A stretch of 20,716 nt of DNA from Gnetum montanum (Eukaryota; Streptophyta; Gnetopsida; Gnetales; Gnetaceae), in NCBI GenBank assembly GCA_015680685.1, contig MNCI01028397.1, positions 14,134 through 34,849 on the forward strand, given 5' to 3'. The notes under the pieces are model-generated. The model was not told the DNA's origin and did not search any database. It saw only the letters and a list, made by a program, of their open reading frames with translations. The position numbers and the translations under genes were made by a program. Shown here piece by piece: positions 16,853 through 20,716 of the stretch. Numbering within the stretch: the first letter of the stretch is position 1; every line of letters starts with the position of its first letter.

Positions 16853-17661
16853 GAAAACTGTAACGACAGAAAATGTCGGCAGCTGGAAATACCGACTGAA
16901 GTTCCGTGTATACAGTTTTAACCACGGATCCGTGCGAGGGCTATACTGGAAAAGCAAATTCGTGGTGCCCCGAACGGTCTTGTCGATCAGACAAGGACTT
17001 ACGAGTCAGTAAAATGATGAAGATTACGGATCTTTGCGTTGTTTCGATTTGATTTGAGGGATCATGAAATGGGAGGACAACGACGTGGATGGATCGCTAC
17101 GACGATATCGTTAAACATGCCGAAAAGATGTTAATCAGGAGAGAAATGCGTGATTTTCAAAGATCTATGGTTTGATTTTTGAAAGAATGTATGATTTGTA
17201 TGTCACGTTACAATGGGAGAGACCCCCAATAATCTGATGCAAAAATGAGCACAAAACAACAAGGAAACTGTCCAGACAAAAGTCGGATCTACCTCATAGG
17301 CCAAAGCTGGGATGCGAAGATGGTCAAGCTCTGAGGTCTGCCGATCAACTATTTCCGACCAGTAGAGTCTGCAAACTGGGCGAGATGATCTCGCACTTCC
17401 TGTTCTGCTTCTTTGCTTCGAGTAGATTCTGCTCACGGCAGCAATCACTAATGGAGAAAGTTGTGTCTTCCCCAAAGGAATGATCTCTCTTGTTGCTGAG
17501 TTTCAAGCGCACTGTGCTTTGTTCTTGCTGAAGGATGGTGCTGTCGGCAGTTGCCAAAAGGTTCCTCTTTGTTTCTCTGCTTAAGGTGATAAGTGCTTCC
17601 TTGCTCAGAAAATGCTCTTGCCCTCTTGATTTTCTGCCCTTTCTGTATCTTTGCCAACTGG

Positions 17662-17673
17662 CCTATTTATAGG
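17662..17673 (-). promoter_or_regulatory. TATA box of the gag-pol promoter
   Basis: The minus strand reads CCTATAAATAGG, conserved with the other LTR. Transcription is expected to start near 17630-17645 and run leftward through R-U5 into the primer site and gag. Confidence 0.75.
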
Positions 17674-17911
17674 CTGCGGGGTCTCATAAAAAGGCGTAAC
17701 CTTGATGTGGGTCCCGAATATTTCGGCTTCTGTTGACATGACCATTTTAAGTCAGACTGTGACTACGCACAACACACTCGTTTGCGTGTTGTGCATGTGA
17801 AAAGCAGGTACATGTTGAGTGTGCTTCAATTGCTTGCTATATTACACTCACTCGCGTTGTGTTGCGTGTATGAGCGTAACATGGTATAAAAACAATAGGC
17901 TCAAAATTGTC

Positions 17912-18107
17912 TTACGCTCACTACGCAGCCGCACGTAACGAGGCATAGACAATATCTAACTTATGCTCACTACGCAGCTGCGCGTAGCGAAGCGTAGACG
18001 ATGTCTAATTTACACTCACTACGCAGCTGCGCGTAGCGAAGCGTGAACAATGTCTAATATACGCTCACTACGCACCCATGCGTAACGAGCGTAAAGACAA
18101 GTTATCC
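17912..18107. repeat. Four 49-bp palindromic tandem repeats in U3 (right LTR)
   Basis: Same array as in the left LTR with the same 49-bp period, starts at 17912, 17961, 18010 and 18059, and palindromic cores such as CTACGCAGCTGCGCGTAGCG. The period and unit number are conserved while individual bases differ, so the array existed before insertion. Confidence 0.85.
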
Positions 18108-18297
18108 ATACGCCACGAGAAAAAGTGTTGGACTGTTTCTCTAGACTCTGCCTTCGACTATTTTGGAGCTTATTACGCTCATTACGCTGCCGTGCGTAAT
18201 AGAGCGTAAACTTGTCCTTGAACAAAGCTGATGCGCGCTTTTGCTTGAATTGCGAATCTTTGCCTGAGGCCGACTCGTAATTTTCCACGGTGTTTCA

Positions 18298-18302
18298 ATA
18301 AT
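18298..18302. repeat. Target-site duplication, right copy (ATAAT)
   Basis: ATAAT immediately after the right LTR end, identical to 1174-1178. Confidence 0.92.
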
Positions 18303-20716
18303 GTTGAGTCCTCTTTGCTTAGGTGGTTTCCAAATTTAATTTTCTGGTATAGCTAAGGGGATGAAATTGTTTTTGACACATTCTACTCTTAATTTTAGAA
18401 CTAATTACCCTTAAAGATGTCCTTCAGGAGATGATGAATTTCAAAAAATTTATGCACTTATTCGGCATGTGCCCCCTCCCCCACGACTAAGCTAAACACT
18501 CCAAGTTCAAGTAGGTTCAAACAGAATGAAAATCGGAGTACCAGCAAGCGAGTTATGGATATGAAAGCAAGGGACGTGCAATCGCAAGTCGTAGAGAGAA
18601 ATTTGAAAAACTTCCCCTGCGTGAACAATTGCAAATAATGTTGGGGGGGTCATGTATATATTGAAGTGAGGGCACTTAGAGAATGTACCAAAAAAATTTT
18701 ATATGTTTTTGAAATTAAACATTGTAAACTAAGGACATCTGGATGATTATTAAAGGATTCTAGGGTAATTCAACTAGTTCTGAAGGCACAAAAATTATGA
18801 TGGTATGGAATTTATCAATAAGGACCTCAGATGATAGAGAAAAGGCTATGTGATGGTGATAAGGGAAAGAAAATCAATTGAAAACTTAAGCTAAGGGTAA
18901 GAGATTGTGTGTTCTAGCTAGAGAATTAATGAAGATTACAACAAAATTACACAAGTGGATCCTCCCCAAAGCAGGTTTCAACCTATTATGCCCTTGTGTA
19001 ATCACATTTAAAGTGTCCGTGGGCACTAGAAGGGTTAAATGTAATCTGCACTAACTCCACAAAACACACACATGTAAATATCACCAGAATGAGATGAAAA
19101 TTTTATGTTACACAGGACACAAGCTACAATTACACGAATAGTGAAATGAGATGAAGTAGAGAAAGGGATTGTAGAGATTGGGACATGAGGTAACTGTCGT
19201 AGGGTACAATGAATCCTACGTGAAAAGCATGATTAAGGTGTCATTAACCCATCATTCCAAGATTAGGACCAAGTCCATCCTTCTAATCAGTGACATCGCA
19301 TTGCTTCATCCCATGGTGAACAACTATAGGAGTACCATAACAACAAGGCGTACGATCACTTGGTGTTTAGAAATCCATCCATGAAGTTCAAATTTTAGAA
19401 AAAGAGTGGAAAATGGAAGAAGATAGAAGAATGGGGAAGAATAGAGTTAAACTCAATTTTATTTGTATGAATAGGAAAAAAAAGAAAACAAAAATTGAAA
19501 CTCTTAGGCTATGCGATGCGAGGTGGTGAAAACAATTATTAGGTGTTGGAGTTAAGTTGTTAGGCCCACATCCATTCTCATACCATGACTATGTTCATTT
19601 CTAGCACCTATCATCATTGGATATAACAATATGAAATTAGTAAACCCAAACCTAGCCATGATACCAACGTGTGTTATCCTCCTTCCTAACTATAAGTTGG
19701 AGAGCATTGCATTGGGTATAAAACCTTGAATAAAAGATTCATCATAACAAAAGAAAAATTGAAAATAAAATGAACTAACATAGTGATAAGGAAGTGAAAG
19801 GATAAGATATCATGATCCAAGAAAAAATAATATCTTAGTAGCAAAAAATAAATAAATTATTAGATAATATAGAAAAATATATGTACGTGCATACAAAATC
19901 CTACAACTAAACTAAAAATAGATAGTTAAGCATATGAGTTTGAAAATAATAAATATCCAAGAAGATTAAATTTTTTTAGGAATACGTAATAACATCATGA
20001 TCCAACTACATAATGCATGATAAAGAATAGGTTGATACATGTTCATAAAATGGTATAATGTGTAAAAGAGATAAATAGACTAATGCTAGAAAATAAACAT
20101 GCATAGTAACATAAAATTCAGCAGTAACTAACAAGAGGTTTTCTTACTCCACCTATCCCTAATGACCTGAAAATAAAGAGGGGAGTTAGTATAAAATGAG
20201 TGAGAAGCCTTAGTACCTCTTCGGGTTGAATTAAGGGAAAGTTTCATGGTACCTAGGTGAAGACATGTTGGTTTGTAACACAAGTTAGTAAATCACAAAT
20301 ATTTCAAACATCAGAAATGATACATCACACATAGATATTAATACCAAACAAAAGTGTAACCAAAACTAAATTATCTACTCCAACACATCAACCTATAAAC
20401 AAGGATGCTAGCATGTACTGCACTTAATTTCCAATGTGTGAATTGTTATCATGAGTACTTTCCAAACTAAATGTCAAACTACCATGCATATGGATTTATT
20501 TGTTAATATTAAACCAAACCACAAATATTAGAGTTGGCTCCCAAGACTCACCTTTAACATTCTAGAGACACTAAATAAAGGACTAATGAGCCACATTGAT
20601 ATATCCCAATGGAGGTCAAATACCAAACATCACTAGCGAGCCCATCTCTAATCGTCCACATAAGTTACTACTAGCTCTTAACAAACAACAAACACTCAAG
20701 TATCCAAAGTAAATGA
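18303..20716. other. AT-rich flank without recognisable genes
   Basis: No convincing coding frame, tRNA or known repeat was recognised. A purine-rich run on the minus strand (CGTGGGGGAGGGGG, about 18471-18485) looks like a polypurine tract but has no identifiable LTR beside it. From about 19400 the sequence is strongly AT-rich with many A-runs. The small frame at 19178-19384 has no family resemblance. It is probably old intergenic or decayed repeat DNA. Confidence 0.5.

Larger units (their letters stand above)
1179..18297 (-). mobile_element. Complete Tat/Ogre-type Ty3/gypsy LTR retrotransposon
   Basis: A 17,119-bp element in minus orientation, bounded by two near-identical LTRs with TG...CA ends and a perfect 5-bp duplication. 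Internal order in its own direction is primer site, gag-pro, intron, RT, gypsy RNase H, archaeal-type RNase H, integrase without a chromodomain, tandem-repeat array, antisense ORF and polypurine tract. The second RNase H between RH and INT, the great length, the repeats after pol and the presence of antisense ORFs are traits known for the Tat lineage. An intron between protease and RT is described for Ogre elements. What is unusual is the size of that intron and the eight-exon gene it carries on the opposite strand. The LTRs differ by roughly 5 percent by eye, so the insertion is not recent, and gag-pol is broken at many points. Confidence 0.93.
16859..18297 (-). repeat. 5' LTR of the Tat-type element
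   Basis: 1439 bp from TGTAACGACA to GTGTTTCA, matching 1179-2618. It contains the promoter that would drive gag-pol: on the minus strand U3 runs 18297 to about 17675, TATA at about 17663-17672, then R and U5 to 16859. By eye about 5 percent of positions differ from the other LTR, mostly C/T and G/A. It carries its own set of the 49-bp U3 repeats with starts at 17912, 17961, 18010 and 18059. Confidence 0.93.

Noticed and set aside
18471-18485. Possible polypurine tract and LTR start in the right flank
   Set aside because: A purine run alone; no paired LTR, TATA box or coding remnant could be tied to it.
19178-19384. A 68-codon plus-strand frame in the AT-rich flank
   Set aside because: Short, no domain, no neighbouring exons or promoter signals; consistent with chance.

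Overview
The window is plant nuclear DNA, almost certainly from a seed plant with a large, repeat-rich genome. The evidence is a 17.1-kb Ty3/gypsy LTR retrotransposon of the Tat/Ogre kind, GT-AG introns, and decay dominated by C-to-T changes at sites that plants methylate (CG and CHG). I cannot name the species. No ordinary host housekeeping gene was recognised.

Layout. Positions 1-1173 are the remains of another minus-strand LTR element: part of an LTR with a TATA box and palindromic U3 repeats, a polypurine tract, and a short decayed gag-like gene that starts at 1042. Positions 1179-18297 are one complete Tat-type element on the minus strand. It is bounded by LTRs of 1440 bp (1179-2618) and 1439 bp (16859-18297) and by a perfect 5-bp target duplication, ATAAT. 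Read in its own direction (right to left) it carries: 5' LTR, primer binding site (16834-16852), gag-pro (16618 to about 12778), a 5.1-kb intron (12777-7684), RT, a degenerate gypsy RNase H, a second archaeal-type RNase H, integrase (7683-4208), a tandem-repeat array (about 3692-4174), a decayed antisense ORF (about 2716-3682), a polypurine tract and the 3' LTR. Positions 18303-20716 are AT-rich and hold no recognisable gene.

The standout is inside the element's own intron. There, on the opposite (+) strand, lies a complete eight-exon gene (8075-12185) with its own TATA box. All seven introns have GT/AG ends, the splice phases agree across every junction, and the exons sum to 3324 nt, exactly 1108 codons including the stop. 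The only breaks are four in-frame TAG codons. The predicted protein begins with a region resembling the plant NIF/FCP1-like HAD phosphatase fold, with its key acidic residues lost. It continues with a domain resembling the 'plant transposon protein' found in antisense ORFs of plant retroelements, then a basic nuclear-signal-like patch, an E/P-rich linker, a coiled coil and an acidic tail. Together with the second antisense ORF near the 3' LTR, the element carries a sense gag-pro-pol programme and two antisense accessory genes.

This copy looks inactive. I count 14 in-frame stops and 3 frameshifts in gag-pro, and 4 stops and 1 frameshift in pol. The two LTRs differ by roughly 5 percent by eye, mostly transitions. 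All family assignments come from reading motifs; no database search was possible.
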